Below, one piece after another: positions 22,019 through 34,893 of a stretch of DNA of 64,000 nucleotides (its first letter is position 1; each line of letters opens with the position of its first letter). The position numbers and the translations under genes were made by a program. Under the pieces are notes generated by a model. That model was not told the DNA's origin. It did not search any database and was given only the letters and a program-made list of their open reading frames with translations. The DNA lies in NCBI RefSeq assembly GCF_000764305.2, contig NW_025939678.1:62001-126000 (forward strand), in the 5' to 3' direction. This DNA comes from Hyalella azteca. Lineage: Eukaryota > Arthropoda > Malacostraca > Amphipoda > Hyalellidae.

Positions 22019-22810
22019 CGGCTTATTCGAATAATCTGTCCACAAGGAATGAAATAATTTGCTGCATGACATCACGCTTTTTTAATCCCCCTTGGTTCAG
22101 AATTATCAGCATATTTCTTCAACTTTCAATTCTCTTAGGCTGCTGCATGGATTTTATGCTGCTGTGAAGGTACTTATTTGAGAGCGTTGCACTTCAAACG
22201 TGCAACGCTCGACGATCGTTTAGGTGTGTTTATGTTTAATTCTTTGTCCCGTCTGGAAAGTTTTCCCCGCTAAGAAACAGTTGCTGTAAAAGAAATAATT
22301 GCTAGGAAGTAATTACTGTAAAGTTTTATTACATTGGTTTCATGAGCCAATGAAAAATCTGCTGCGCATCCTGCATATTCCATTTCTGTGACGTGACAGC
22401 CATGGATGCTTTTTTGGTTTTTGCCTCGAGTTTCTATTTATTTCAGTCATTGCTTTAAATGTGCTTCCTATTTTGTGTTGAAGCTCCTACAATAACTCAC
22501 GATGATGATAAATATGTACCTATATCTAAGACTTTATTTCTGATGTGTGTTTTATATCTCTTTTATTATAATTGTTTATGATGTGGTGTTCGTGGTTTGT
22601 AATGTATATATAGCGAGTTTTTATTTATAGTTTTAGTTTTATAGTTTATTTTATAGTTTTTTACTGTAGTTAACCGTCAAATCAAAATTTTCCAAAGGAA
22701 AAAAAATAGTTTTTAAGATTTTTGTTTCCCTTGTTTATCGCAGTTCTTAGAAATGTGAAATGTAGGGTCTGATTAGTTGCTCAGAAAATAAACATTTTCG
22801 TGCGTATAGT
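22019..22810 (+). other. Predicted 3' UTR of the DM gene with poly(A) signal
   Basis: AT-rich sequence after the stop, with a canonical AATAAA at 22787-22792 followed by a GT-rich stretch, so cleavage near 22805-22815 is plausible. A second AATAAA lies at 23093-23098. A perfect 11-bp stem-loop sits at 22182-22210 (reported separately). The end is inferred only from signals. Confidence 0.5.
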
Positions 22811-25800
22811 GGCAACGAGCCCTCTACAACATAATGAAAGCATAACCTGAGTGGATGGGGTGATGCTGTGACTAGAACCTGGGGGTATTTCAGTCTTGAG
22901 TTTGACGTCCAATGTCCGTTTATTGTAATGGGCTCCTCTGAGTGGTTTTTTTAATGATGTCTCTTTAATGGTTTGTGATTTCGTTCTCGTTTCAAATCCC
23001 TGGACGAGAGAGCTGCAATACTGACGAATATTTGAGATGGTGCTCACGACCGAGCAAACCTATGCAATTTTCCTCGATCTAAAAATGAGATCAATAAAAT
23101 TTACGGAATCTATTAATTCACGAGTCAAAGATTTAAGGTGGCAGTGACTTTTTGACTTGAACGTTTTTTTATTACAAATGGCATTGCTTTAGCTTGTGGT
23201 GACATCATTGTTTTAGTTCAGGAACGATTTCAAACGGATGTTGACCATGAAATTTATTTCTTTACCACGCAAAAATTTTGCTTTCATCGCAAATTGCTTA
23301 CGATGTTTGTGATAGATATAGATAGCTTGAAAATTTGGTGCAAATAAAAAGCAACATTTCATACACCATAAAAAATTAATATTGCAGGAAGCATATTTTT
23401 ACAACTAATTCCTACAGATTTAATTGCCAATTTTTTTGTTCAATCCAATGAATTTAAGGCATTCAACGATAACATTACTTTTTAATGCTAGTTGTAGTTG
23501 TGTTATAATCTAATCACTGCTAATTCAACACTCAAATTAATCTGTGCAGTATTTGCACCCGCCATTCTAGAAATTAGTGTGATATTTTATTAGTCATTTT
23601 CTACTGGCCATGTTTGTATTCTCCCTCACTGGTGCATTAGAGTCGTCCGTTTCTTTCCCTGGTAACCAAATTTTAGGGAATGTGGGGAGCATTCCATCTC
23701 CTTCTGAAATACACGAATGTCACTATAACGAGTCTCCAGTTCAGGTGTTACGAGTGCATCAGCAATTTACACCAACTTAGTCTCAAAACTTGTGGGTAGA
23801 ATGGTTGAAGTTTTTGCGCCACATTTGCCTAATTATTTTGGTTACCAGGGTTTGTGTTCGAGGCTCGCGGAAACTCGTCTCCCGATAGCTCTAAGCAGGA
23901 GGCATAACCGACTACGAGGAAATTAATTCTTTACTTTAACTTGTAATCTCTTGTAGTTTAGGGAGAAGCGGTTTCTTGAGGCTTCTTAAAGCGAGTTAGT
24001 GATTATGATGATTGCATAGGGCTGCTCGCTTTTGAACATGACTCAGTTTCAGTAAAGTAGATAAGTTTTACTTTGTTAATTGCACTCATTGGCGCATACG
24101 AAACAAGTCAGTATCCTATATTATATTATTTTTAGTCTTGTAGAGTAACCTACCTCACACCCTCAGAGAACAAAAGTGTCGCATTGAAAAAAGTTGGCTA
24201 CCTATAATTCTGTGTAAGTTTTTGCATGTCTGGTATCAAACTCGTGTAAAATATTGCCGTTTTTATAATAGTGCCCAGCCAATTGATTACAAGACAACCT
24301 ACAAGAGAAAACCGTTGTAAATCCTTCTGCTCCGGTGCGCATAACATCCTCTGTATTTTTAAAGCTTGATTTGATTATTGTCTGTACTCATAAATGTGCA
24401 AGCTCTGATAATATATTCACTCTCGTATTGAATATATCAATCTAATTTTATTAATGTATTAAGATATATTGAAAATAAGAATACATCTTTTATGGTCAAT
24501 TAAACTGTGTGACTTCAAATTTTGTGTTCGTGTTGCATTAACTATTGAAACCAAAATTTTTGTTTATGAGCAGCGCAGACAATGTGAATTAACAGTCAAC
24601 ATAATTAGGGAATCAATTCAACACATATAATGGAACTTATCTCATCTGTTTGAATACGTAATAAATTAGGTTAGTGACGTGAAATGCATTGTTGTAATAG
24701 TAAAGCTTTGAGTGTCGTGAACAACCCCTTCTTTTCATAGAAAACATTTCAACGCATGATGACTATGTTTCAAGTGTACATTGTAGAAATACATGTGAAT
24801 AATTATTTTAAATCGCAAATTTTTAAGATGTATTGTTCACTAGCTTGAATGGCATAGCAGCTTACGTAGTCTTCTCATTCATGATTGTCGTGCTTTTTAC
24901 ATTTGAACTTACAATACTGTTTACGTCGTTTGCTCTAAATTCCTCAGAAAAATGCATGATTGAAATTGTTACAAGATTTCTCAGCCCCATAATTATGCAA
25001 GAGCTTAGCTTGGTGTGATGCGTGCTGCTGTAGTTCTACTCGTAGAAAATAGCTCCTCTATACTCAATGGCAGCCTTTCGCTATAAGTCTTGATATAATA
25101 AATTGTTGTGAGGCTGTGATGCTTGTGGGAAAATAGTGTTATTTTTAATTGAATTGAAACATTAGCGTAACGAAGGCTTTGATTGAGGCTGTGATTTATA
25201 GAGTAGGGGTTTGTAGCGCGCATTGTTCATGAGTAAGATCAAGACATATTATTATTGTTGTATTGTATGACCTTAATTTTCAAACTCTACGTACATTATT
25301 TCAACGCATCATCTCTTCAACGCATCAGTCATATTTTGTAGTCGCCTCTTTAGTGAATGGTGTCAGCGAGATTTTTTTCTCAATCATCACTTGTATTAGT
25401 TTAAGTGCAATACGATTACATCGGTGATATTACAAAATCATCGTATTTAACGATATTTGACACGAGAGCATTCGCTGAACAGTAGGGAGCGTACACCTCT
25501 TAAACTGCAAAGAAGTTTGATACAAATTGCCCGCATTTTGGCACTGCAATGTGTCTGAACTGTAAATTAAAAAGATAGATTTAAATAATGTAGTAAAAAT
25601 TTGTAACTTGACGAAGAAGATCCGTGAGAGGAATTTAGTTTCATTCATCGCGCATCATGACATCGCGTTTTTTAGCGGCACCAAATGAGAATTAGGTGAA
25701 TTTGGTTTTTCGTTTTGTTCGGATGCCTGACACAACCTACTACTTAAACATCGAGACAGGCTCGAAAAAAGTTAATCTACGGTAGTAGTTATAAACACCA

Positions 25801-26990
25801 GGTAGCTATACACACCAGATTATAAAGTCAACGACAACGCAAGTGCATATCCTAAAGGGAATTTTGAATAAGTAAATGAATAATTTCGTTTCATTTCGCG
25901 TAAATTTTGGACTTATTTCGCATATTGACTGTACAGCTCTGTTTTAGCTTATGTTTTCATTTGCATTACTAACAATTTTTTTATTGTAATTTATAGATAT
26001 ATTTTTATACCATGATATTTTTAAAGGTCTTAGCTTACATGATGGTTCGGATCCCAATGTTCAAGTTTGAACGTTATATTAATTAATTTCATTCCTGTAA
26101 CACTTCTCAGAATTTTTTAAAGTTGTATTGCGGACGCATCTCGTACTGATTTGCTTGATAGCATCACTTATCTTAGTAATTGAAATAGACATAACTTTCG
26201 CTTGAAATATGCTGGCAAATTTTTCCTGTATTTGAACTGTAGCCGCTTTTACGAACCGCATTGCAATGACGGTATAGAATACGAAATTTGAAATGTTCGA
26301 TTTGATGCCGCGTTCATATTGTATGGACCCAAGTTTGATGCGTTCCTAACTGACGATCCTCGGTCTCCATCTCCCTCTTCAGCGCAGTATGCTATGGCGT
26401 ATGCTGTTGCTGTGGCTGGACGTTGGCTTCAGGGTAAAGGCGCCTGTACAGGAGGCTAGTATTAGCTGCGTGTATGCGCTACAAGTTTCCACACTGCCAG
26501 TTTTGCCGGCTGAAAGCTTACACACGAGGAAAGTATTTGGTAAACAGTATTTTCGCCAAGTGCCGGTGCGTCTTTGAGACTTTGAAAGCCGCCCAGCGAG
26601 GTCTCTTAGACATGGTGGGATATGGAACGTAATCGGTAATGACGAGTTTTATGAAGCAGTTGGTGGCATAGTTGCCACTCTTGCTGTGGAGGTGAAACAA
26701 CTTTGTAGATCAGGGTATACTGAGGGTGAGAGACCTAATGACGTCTCATTTAAATTTTTAACACTAATTTATTAATTTTTGTAGGAACGTTCATCTTGAC
26801 GTACATTCCACAGTAGATCGTACTTTTGGTATTACTCTAAGAACATACAATATCATCTGAACAACTCTTAACGTTCTTGGAACCATCGTCGAAGGGACAA
26901 ACATAGTTCGTAACACTAAAATCACTTGCACCAAGCGAACAGAGAGCAGCCCAGATACAAACATTACGGCTGCCGCAGCCCTACTGCCGA
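22810..26990. other. Non-coding stretch downstream of the DM gene
   Basis: AT-rich sequence. Open frames are short and without recognisable domains. I see no terminal repeats. A less AT-rich patch at 26.35-26.75 kb contains a CxxC-bearing reading frame that I rejected as a gene. Confidence 0.4.
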
Positions 26991-26999
26991 TATTTGACA

Positions 27000-28507
27000 C
27001 AGTGCTGCCAGCTACTATTTTTTGAAAAACCTAGATTATACCTCCGAAAAAACCTAGAATTGAATGAAAAAATGTAGATTTCTCCTAACATGTAATTCAT
27101 AGTAATAAATAATTGTTGTTCACATAGGAATGAGTATGGATTTATAGGAATAAACACAAATACAATTTAACATGTTTACAATTTTTTATCAGTTATTTAA
27201 TATATTACAATTATCATTCATCCTCATCCCCTTCGTAAACAACAGCTTTTTCAGCATGTCTTGCATTCACTAATCTACTTTCGTGTCTCCTGTAAATGGC
27301 TCTTGCAACTGACCACGTTTCGTCCACGTTTGTTTAGCGACGATTCGGTCTCGGGTAATTGTGGCTTTAAAAGTTGGTTTTTGAAGTCTTCACGTTATTA
27401 ACTTGAGAGAAAATTCTCTCGACGCAGGCTGATGAATGCGGAATAACTGACAAATTTGTAATAAATTTTGATAAAATTTCAAATTTTGGTTGGCCAAGAC
27501 TATCTTTTACAGATCTAAGGCTATGCCAAAATTGTGGAATGCTGACAGTTATGCTGTTCTCTGTGAGGTGTAAGTCCTTGCTTGGTTACTTTGAAGCTTC
27601 GGTATTCATCGTCAAGATCATTTAATTTATCTTTAGGCTCCTGGTTTTTGAACTGTGCCGCAAATGTTGCAATGGAAAAAGGTAAATAATTGCAGACAAA
27701 GCTTTTGGGTCTAAAATGTTAAGTTTTGCAATAATGCTTCTATCATCAATGGAAATCTGTGTTTAATTTGTATACACAATGCTACCAAGAAGTTCAAACA
27801 GTCTTTTCTAAATTTTCCGAGAATGTCATCATTAGACAGGGGCTCTTGCTCCAACACTGCCATTATTCTACCACTAAGAGATATATCTTCAAGAGGTTTG
27901 AATGGTTTGCTATAACTTGGATCTACATCATATAATTTTTATTTTGTCAAGCATTCTTCATTAATGAAATAGCTTTATATATTTTACATTCAGCATATAC
28001 CATCGAGTGAAGGACAAGCAACCTAAAATGTTCAGATTGGCATTCCAATTTGAGTGCATTAACTTTCTTCAAAACATATTGAACAAAACATAGCATATAT
28101 GTTTCGTGTCGCGACTAATTAATAAATCATAAATTTTACGATCTCCATAAAATTGATCAGTTTTTGTCTGCGATTCAAAGCAAAGAATCAAAGTATATCA
28201 CTGCTCCAATACAACTGAAATTACATGCTCTCTCGACTGGGTAGTGAACTGAACGTCTTAATTTTAATTAACAGACTTGCCCGCGAACTGTACGAGTTCT
28301 GTACGAATTTGTACGAACATGTATTAGAAATTATAACAAGTAGAATTTCAGCTTTCTTGGCAATAAATATTAATTGATTTTTGCTTTCAGTGCATCATTC
28401 TAAAAAAAACTTAGATTTAGCTCAGTTTGTGAATTAAAAACATAGAAACTTAGCTGGAACCTCAAAAACCTAGATCTGAGTTTAAAAACCTAGCGCTGGC
28501 AGCACTG
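27000..28507 (-). mobile_element. hAT element with perfect 8-bp target duplication and decayed transposase
   Basis: TIR CAGTGCTGCCAGC occurs at both ends, with subterminal aacctag words inverted at the two sides. The flanks are ATTTGACA at 26992-26999 and again at 28508-28515, an exact 8-bp target duplication typical of hAT. On the minus strand around 27367-27453 the frame reads SVIPHSSACVERIFSQVNNV, which matches the C-terminal dimerisation region (hATC) of hAT transposases. Stops elsewhere make it inactive. The second copy of its target duplication overlaps the start of the next hAT element. Confidence 0.88.
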
Positions 28508-28513
28508 ATTTGA

Positions 28514-29693
28514 CAGTGTTGCAAACTTTTTTCTCGGCGAGAATACCAGATTGCCTAGCTCAAAATACCAGAAATTCTATTGTTTAAAAGCTGACTAATA
28601 CCTGCAAATTGGATGAAGCTCAAAATACCAGAAATTCTATTGTTCAAAAGCTGACTAATACCTGCAGATTGGATGAAACTATGTGTCAGAAATGTTGATT
28701 AGAAAAAAGTAAATATTTTATCTTTTTACTGTGCATTTATCTAGCTTGAAAAATAATTAACCTAATTGAACACGTCATTCTTTTTTCCTCTGTTTGAAAC
28801 ATTTTTACACTTTTCTTGAGTTTGATTACATTGACACATTCTCCCTCTTTTCATCACTCATCACAGTGTGACACTTCTTCCTCTTCACTCAAGATGAGCA
28901 AGCCACGGAAACAGGTCATCTTCTTCTCGTATTTTCGTACATACTTGTATAGTACATTAATCTAACATTTCGAGTGTGATCACACAATTGCGGCAACACT
29001 TGTTACGGCTGAGCACATAGCTTTTGATCCAAATAGCAGACTGCAGTACCTTAGTTGAAATTCTATTTCGTTGCTTATTTTTCACATAGGTGACTTGTGA
29101 AACACTCGCTCCAAGAATGCACTGGTGACTGGTAAAAGTAGACAAGTGATGCAGTAGTCAGTCAGTTCCATGAATGGATGACGTCTTTCAAGATCAGTGA
29201 AATATTGAATGGCACCTCAGAATTGTAGTGACTCTAATAAGTGACACTCCATGGAATTCAAAACCACCAAACAAAAAACAGTGGAGCTTGCGTTCCAGAG
29301 ATCGGTTCGACAACATCACTCGTCATAGGCCATTTCATCGCGGAGTAATTGATCAATAATCGTCACTCACGTGCTTATACTGCACTAAACACTATTGTTT
29401 AATCTTAACAATTAGATTGGGGTTATTTTATCAAGCGGTAGGTAATCCTATGGTTCCAAAAATGGCGGGAAGGCTCTAGTCGCGCCGCTCTAAAGGTAGG
29501 TAATCTATATAATCCACGCCTACCCTGGGGAAGTTCAAACTTTAGAGGGGGAACTACTGCAGTAAGTCGGAAAATGCCCGAAAAATACCAGATTTAGGTA
29601 AATATACCAGAGCTAGAATATTCATACCATACACCGTCTGAAAATACAAGATTTGTGAAATCTGGTATGGAAGTATACCAGTTGGCAACTCTG
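28514..29693. mobile_element. Second hAT element, abutting the first
   Basis: The left end CAGTGTTGCAAACT and right end AGTTGGCAACTCTG form an imperfect hAT-type TIR, with ataccag words in both subterminal regions. The flanks TGATTTGA and ATACTTGA agree at 5 of 8 positions. There is no coding capacity. A 60-bp tandem duplication lies near the left end. Confidence 0.62.
28559..28678 (+). repeat. 60-bp unit in tandem, 2 copies
   Basis: 28559-28618 and 28619-28678 differ at only a few bases (units begin gctcaaaataccagaaattc). It lies inside the second hAT element. Confidence 0.9.
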
Positions 29694-32281
29694 ATACTTG
29701 ACGGCACATTAAACAGCCTGAACTGCTTCGGACGCTTTTACAGCAACTACTTGCATCTCAAGAATGAATCATCACAATATTTAGAGTGCGAAAACTACAG
29801 CTAATATTAGCCTTGTGTATAAGCACCTTAATCAAGAGTTACATTTGTGCCTTACGGTTGCGCCCAGCCGTTGATGCTCTCTTGTAACCCGGTTGCCCCC
29901 AGGTGCTGTTAAGCATAATCACCGAACCTTCATTTTCTCCTGTTCGCTTGCGGCTTGGATTGTTAAAAGATCTGGCAGCTTGACTGTAACGTTATCAGCC
30001 GCACGCCACCATACAGATCACATCCATTGAATTAGAATAGATCAATCAGCCCACAGGAAAATAAGCCTGGCGTCGTATGGCCCAGCGTCGTCTGCATAAA
30101 CGCGAAAATTTTTTACACCACCCGGACGGAACGCGCCGGAGCCGTCCGTATCTGTCCCGTGTGTCGGATCAACCCACGGTCGAACGGTCACTCGTCGTAC
30201 GACGATAAATTTTGGAACAGAACTATGCTATCTGGAACCTAACCCCAGATGCTGTGAGCTAAAAGTTACGTAATTTAGCGAAGCTGCGGAAGTCGCTCGT
30301 CGAAGGACGAGAGATTTTGGAACAGAACTATGCTTTCTGAACCTAACCCTGGATGTTGTGAGCTAAAAGTGACGGTCTGGTGGTGCACGGCAGTATGCAT
30401 GCAGTTCCACTAGCGACCTGGGCTGGTTGGTCGCAGTTCGTTGTCCGCAAATTACAGTTCGAGCTAATGTCAGGGTATGAAGTGATGATTCGATGCAACG
30501 TTCAGTGGTGCATACCCATTACTCTCTTGGCTATTTGCTTCAGAATGTGGTGGCGTAAAGCTCCTAATATTTAAAGCAAGATGATGTCACGGGCTGGTTA
30601 CCGACGGATGGCTTAATCCGCGGCTGATTGGTGGTCATCCGGAAATATGCTAGGCGTTCCTTTCAAGGCTGATTGGTGCACAAATTTAGTGGTGCACGGC
30701 TGCGTACCCATCGCTTTCTAGGTACTGTAGCTCGGACTGCTCTGACACCCGTGGTTACGTCTTCTGCACTGAGACTTCGTTCATGGTAACTAGACTCTTG
30801 CGTCTCTGGGAAAATTTTTTCGAGACTAGAAATTTAACAGAAAGCAAATAACGTTACAAAGAATAAAAACGTCCTGTCACTGAAATCATGAAACGATACG
30901 AGACAGATAGATGTAAAAAGAGACGTAACGAAACGAGTTGTGTCTTAAATAGTTGTGATAAAATAAGGTGCATTAGAACGATAAGAATACAGAACGAGAG
31001 ATTCCGAACTCTCAGAACAACGAATAACACGTTAACCCTTGATTGTTAATACGCAGTTGCCGGTCATGGGCGACGTTTGGCTGATAAATTATTTGCCAGT
31101 TAATTTGATAGGCAGGCATATATAATTTGATGAGCATTTGAATATTGCTGCTAAGTGTTTAATCGCGCCTGACAAGAATCGTACGAGTTCAGGTGCGTAT
31201 TGACATCATCGCGGCAGTCTATTAGTCAGTAGTTCAGGATAAGTGGAAGACTACTCTCACGCACTGAAAGCTGCTACGAATCAATGGAAGTATCCGGCAT
31301 TTATCTGAGTAGCAAAATAACGGTCAAGGATGATCGGCGTATAGACCCAGCAGGCCAATAGACTGCGTGAACTACGCGACTATATTTACAAGGTCAAAGA
31401 TGGTAACACACCGCTGTGACATCTGGCGTGCGCACACACGTGCACCTGCTGCACGCCAACACGGAGTTCAAAGAGCTGAAGAAACATAGAGCCGGTCAAA
31501 AAGATGAAGAAGTAGATGAACTTTAGAACACTTGCAATGAAGATGAGGCTTCGTTAAATTTTAATGGGCTGGCCGCCGATCAGAATTGTAAATAGATAAT
31601 TAAGTCATAAATTACGATGTCGGTTAATCAATGCTGAATTTCACACCTCAGCAGAACATTATAGAGGGCATCTTCCGACATCACCAGTTGTAGGCTACCG
31701 CAGATGCGAGTAATTAGTCTCAGCCTAAAAGCGAACACACCACCCGCGACCGAAGATTGGTAAAAAGAAGCAAACTGTTCAAATGACAGTCGTCCGCTGA
31801 ATCTTGTTAAGAATACGTAAGATTCACAAGATTCAGCGGACGTTGTTAAGAATACGCAAGAAGAATACTTAACAAGATCCGAACAATTTCTTGGAATACG
31901 CTGTGAACCATTCTTGAAAGGAAGGATTAACTAAATTATTCTCTAAAGGTTTAAACTGGGATGCGTTTTAAAAATAAGGACTATAGCCTATGGGGTGCTT
32001 ATTCTTCGCAAAGTCATACTGGTGTGCCTATTCTTAACAAGGTCCCGTCGTCTTCTTAAAGACTTATTGGATGAAAGTAGTCTCACAACTGGCAGCTACT
32101 GGTCGCTATTTGATATTAACCCCTGAAGCAGGCAGTAATCCTGTACACGAGGCCACAGCCCCGATAAGTAGTGACGGTTAGTACGTCAGTAACCAAGTAG
32201 AGTGGCGGCCACAACAGGCCCTGTATACACGCAACTTAACAGAGGGCCGTTCAGGAGCGTGAGGACGAAGTTCCTCTAGAC
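29694..32281. other. Unassigned intermediate-GC stretch
   Basis: No intact gene. Two imperfect direct repeats lie at 30.19-30.27 and 30.30-30.38 kb. Around 31.36-31.53 kb, short open segments (for example NRLRELRDYIYKVKDGNTPL, then after a stop a Lys/Glu-rich piece ending EEVDEL) look like decayed coding sequence, but I cannot assign them. Confidence 0.3.
30191..30375 (+). repeat. Imperfect direct repeat, ~80 bp units
   Basis: Units at 30191-30270 and 30295-30375 share ttttggaacagaactatgct and gttgtgagctaaaag-type words with scattered differences. Confidence 0.75.
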
Positions 32282-33011
32282 CAGTGGTTCCCAAACTTTT
32301 TCAGGCTGGCGCCCCACTGAATCCCTAGCGCCCCCCCCCCCCCGACTGACACATATAAAAACAAACGCCTCTTTCTTGATATTTAGTACGCTGCAATTTC
32401 AAAAGAGAAAGGTTAAACACAAATGTTTATTTCACAAATAGAACCCCATTTAGTAAACCAATATATTTTTTACAGTTTCAAGTGTTGCAGCGCTAGAAAT
32501 GCAATACGGCTTGGATAAATTTACGGCCGCACTCGTGGCAGGTCTAGCAGCCGGTCTCACGGCCAATCTCCAAATTCAGTGCCCAAGGAATATCTCCCAA
32601 ACTGAAGAACGCAGCTGGATAAAACTTGGAACACGTATTCATTAGGACCTAACGGTGATGTTTAGCTAGTGAACATTTTTTTCAAGTTTCCCCTTCATTC
32701 AAGAGTTATATGGCGATATGGGCCAAAATTCGCAGTGATCAAAGAATTTCTTCCAAACTACCGAACAGATTCGAACGAAATTTTAAATATAAATTCATAA
32801 CTACCAAACGGTGATTTTTAGCTCGTGAAAATTTATTCGATTCGCAGTCATGTTCTGCACGTAGTGTGTACAAATCGTCGAACAAACGTACGAACTTCTG
32901 ACTTCGACTTCGCTGACTGCCCCGCCCTCATCGCCCCTTTCTTCCTCGCCGCCCCTCCAGATCTTTCCACCGCCCCCAGGGGGGCGATATCGCCCACTTT
33001 GGGAACCACTG
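32282..33011. mobile_element. hAT MITE with 8-bp target duplication
   Basis: The left end CAGTGGTTCCCAAACTTT and right end complementary to CAGTGGTTCCCAAAGTGG are classic hAT termini. The flanks CTCTAGAC and CTCCAGCC agree at 6 of 8. Length is 730 bp with no transposase. A poly-C run lies at 32331-32344. The centre (32.52-32.86 kb) contains the dispersed repeat also found at 3.7-4.2 and 48.0-48.9 kb. Confidence 0.8.
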
Positions 33012-33408
33012 CTCCAGCCTTTCCAATTTGTTATTCGCAAGATGGTCATTAGCGAAATCATTGTTCATTTGGCCCCGCATTGAACGAAAACTGGCGGAAT
33101 TCACGCAACATTATATTTGATCAACCTCCTCATGGACGGTCAATGCAATGAACTCTTTTCGTGTTCTGAGCGTTTAATTTTTCTACCATAATTTTCGTTA
33201 AGTTACGATGAAATGAGTTTTAAAATTTTAATGGTATTGGCGTAATTGATAAAAAATTTGAAAAGATAGCTTCGGCATTAATCTTTTATGAAGCAACATT
33301 TTCCCCTCGAGATGTAATTATAGTTTTTCCCGAAATTAAATTCCAGAATCATTCAAGCGAATGTATTTCCTTAACGTAAAGAGGCTTAAGGTCTCAATGG
33401 CTCAATTC

Positions 33409-34609
33409 GGGTAACATGGGGCAAACGGACCACTGCGGGTCATGAGCCCATAGCGAGTTTCTCGTAAAGTATGGCAGATATTGGTCCGTGCTCTCTACCG
33501 CCGGTCGACAGTTTCACTGGGATGAAGTGTACGGATTTACGTTTTGCTAAGAGTTTGCGTTGTTAAGTTATGTATAAATAACTGTTTTAGCCCAAATAAA
33601 AGTATTTTTGCTGCTAAATAAAACTGTTTTCGATAACTGTAGATGAAGCTTTTGAAAATGTTGACACGATACAAATTGAAATGATACCTAGTGGGACAAC
33701 GGGCCCACACGTGTCACGGGGCAAAGCGCCCATGGTGGGCTCAATACCCCTCGGTGAAGTCTTGTGTGATACATCATTAGGTTTGTCTCAATGAGCTTTT
33801 GAATTAGCTTTTTGAATTACAAATTACACTTCACATTGCATGATTTTTTTATTTGCGCCTCAAGGCAGCAAGTTATAGTTTCTAGTTATGCGTATTTGAT
33901 CCCTTAACGAGTTATTGACTCTTGCCTTGCCCAAAGTTGATTTCAGTCAACACCAATGAGCCAAAAGTTGATGAGTTTTTATGGTGTTGGCTGAAATCAC
34001 GATTAGGTACGAATTCTCTGCACATATTATCTGGATTATGGACGAAACTGGAACGAAGTTTTTTTCTGATTAACTAAAAATATTTTTTCTAGTCGAGGAT
34101 ACATTTTTTTATGTCAAGGATGAATTTTTTATCGCAATTATATATTTTTCAAATCAAGGATATATATATTTTTTATCAATGAAATATTTTTCTTCACGTC
34201 AGTGATAGATTATTTAAGCCAAGAGTATATTTTTTTCAAGTTAAGGATATGATTTTTTAAGTTGTTAATAAATGAATGAATATCGTATTTTTTATTACAT
34301 TTCTCTTATTTTTGACTGTAAAATGTTGTATCATTTTTAAACGAAAAATGTGCAATTGTGGTAAAGAGACCCTGGGTGGGCGCCTTGCCCCAAGCCCATG
34401 GGCTTGGGGCAAGGGCCCCAAACACTTTTTACAAAATAGTGTTGCATTAAAAATTGAATAACTCTATAGGCGTCTAATTCACATCATACATTCCTCATTA
34501 GTTGCACCTTTAAACAAAACAAAGAACCACCTCGTATCAATTAAAACTTAATCAAAAATTTTAGTTTAAAAAAAGGGGGGGGGGAGGGGCACGCTGCCCC
34601 ATGTTACCC
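33409..34609. mobile_element. Non-autonomous DNA transposon, ~1.2 kb, TIR GGGTAACATGGGGCA
   Basis: The left end GGGTAACATGGGGCAAACGG and right end (complement) GGGTAACATGGGGCAGCG define the element. The word ggggcaa with gggccc motifs recurs inside, as does a perfect 32-bp palindrome at 34383-34414. No transposase; the superfamily is not determined, because I cannot see a clear target duplication. Confidence 0.65.
34085..34260 (+). repeat. Degenerate AT-rich tandem repeat
   Basis: About six diverged units of roughly 25-35 bp built around tatattttttcaagtcaagg. It lies inside the GGGTAACATGG element. Confidence 0.5.
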
Positions 34610-34893
34610 TATCGCCGCGAAATGAATTCTGAGACAATGACTATTACAAGGCGACGCGCGACCTCGTAAAATGTAGTAGTAGGAGCCAATTATAGCGAAG
34701 TTTATGCTAGCTGTAAATTTTCAGATCACTTCATTCAGACGCTTTAGTCTCTCTTCCTTGAGATCAACAAGACCATTAACAGATACACAAATTTCTTATA
34801 GTCGTACAGTTTTAGAATATTTTAACGATTACTCGCCGTACACTACACTCAAGCGATCATAAACGTATCGAATTTGTTCTTATCGTTTACAAA

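Noticed and set aside
26395..26632. Frame reading CMRYKFPHCQFCRLKAYTRG... with CxxC and CxC, slightly reminiscent of a zinc finger
   Set aside because: Ligand number and spacing fit neither a DM domain nor a nuclear-receptor finger, there are no supporting splice sites, and a stop follows; probably chance.
29850..29990. Short resemblance to 5S rRNA (atcaccgaa and gttaagca words)
   Set aside because: Words are in the wrong order and the flanking 5S helices cannot be formed.
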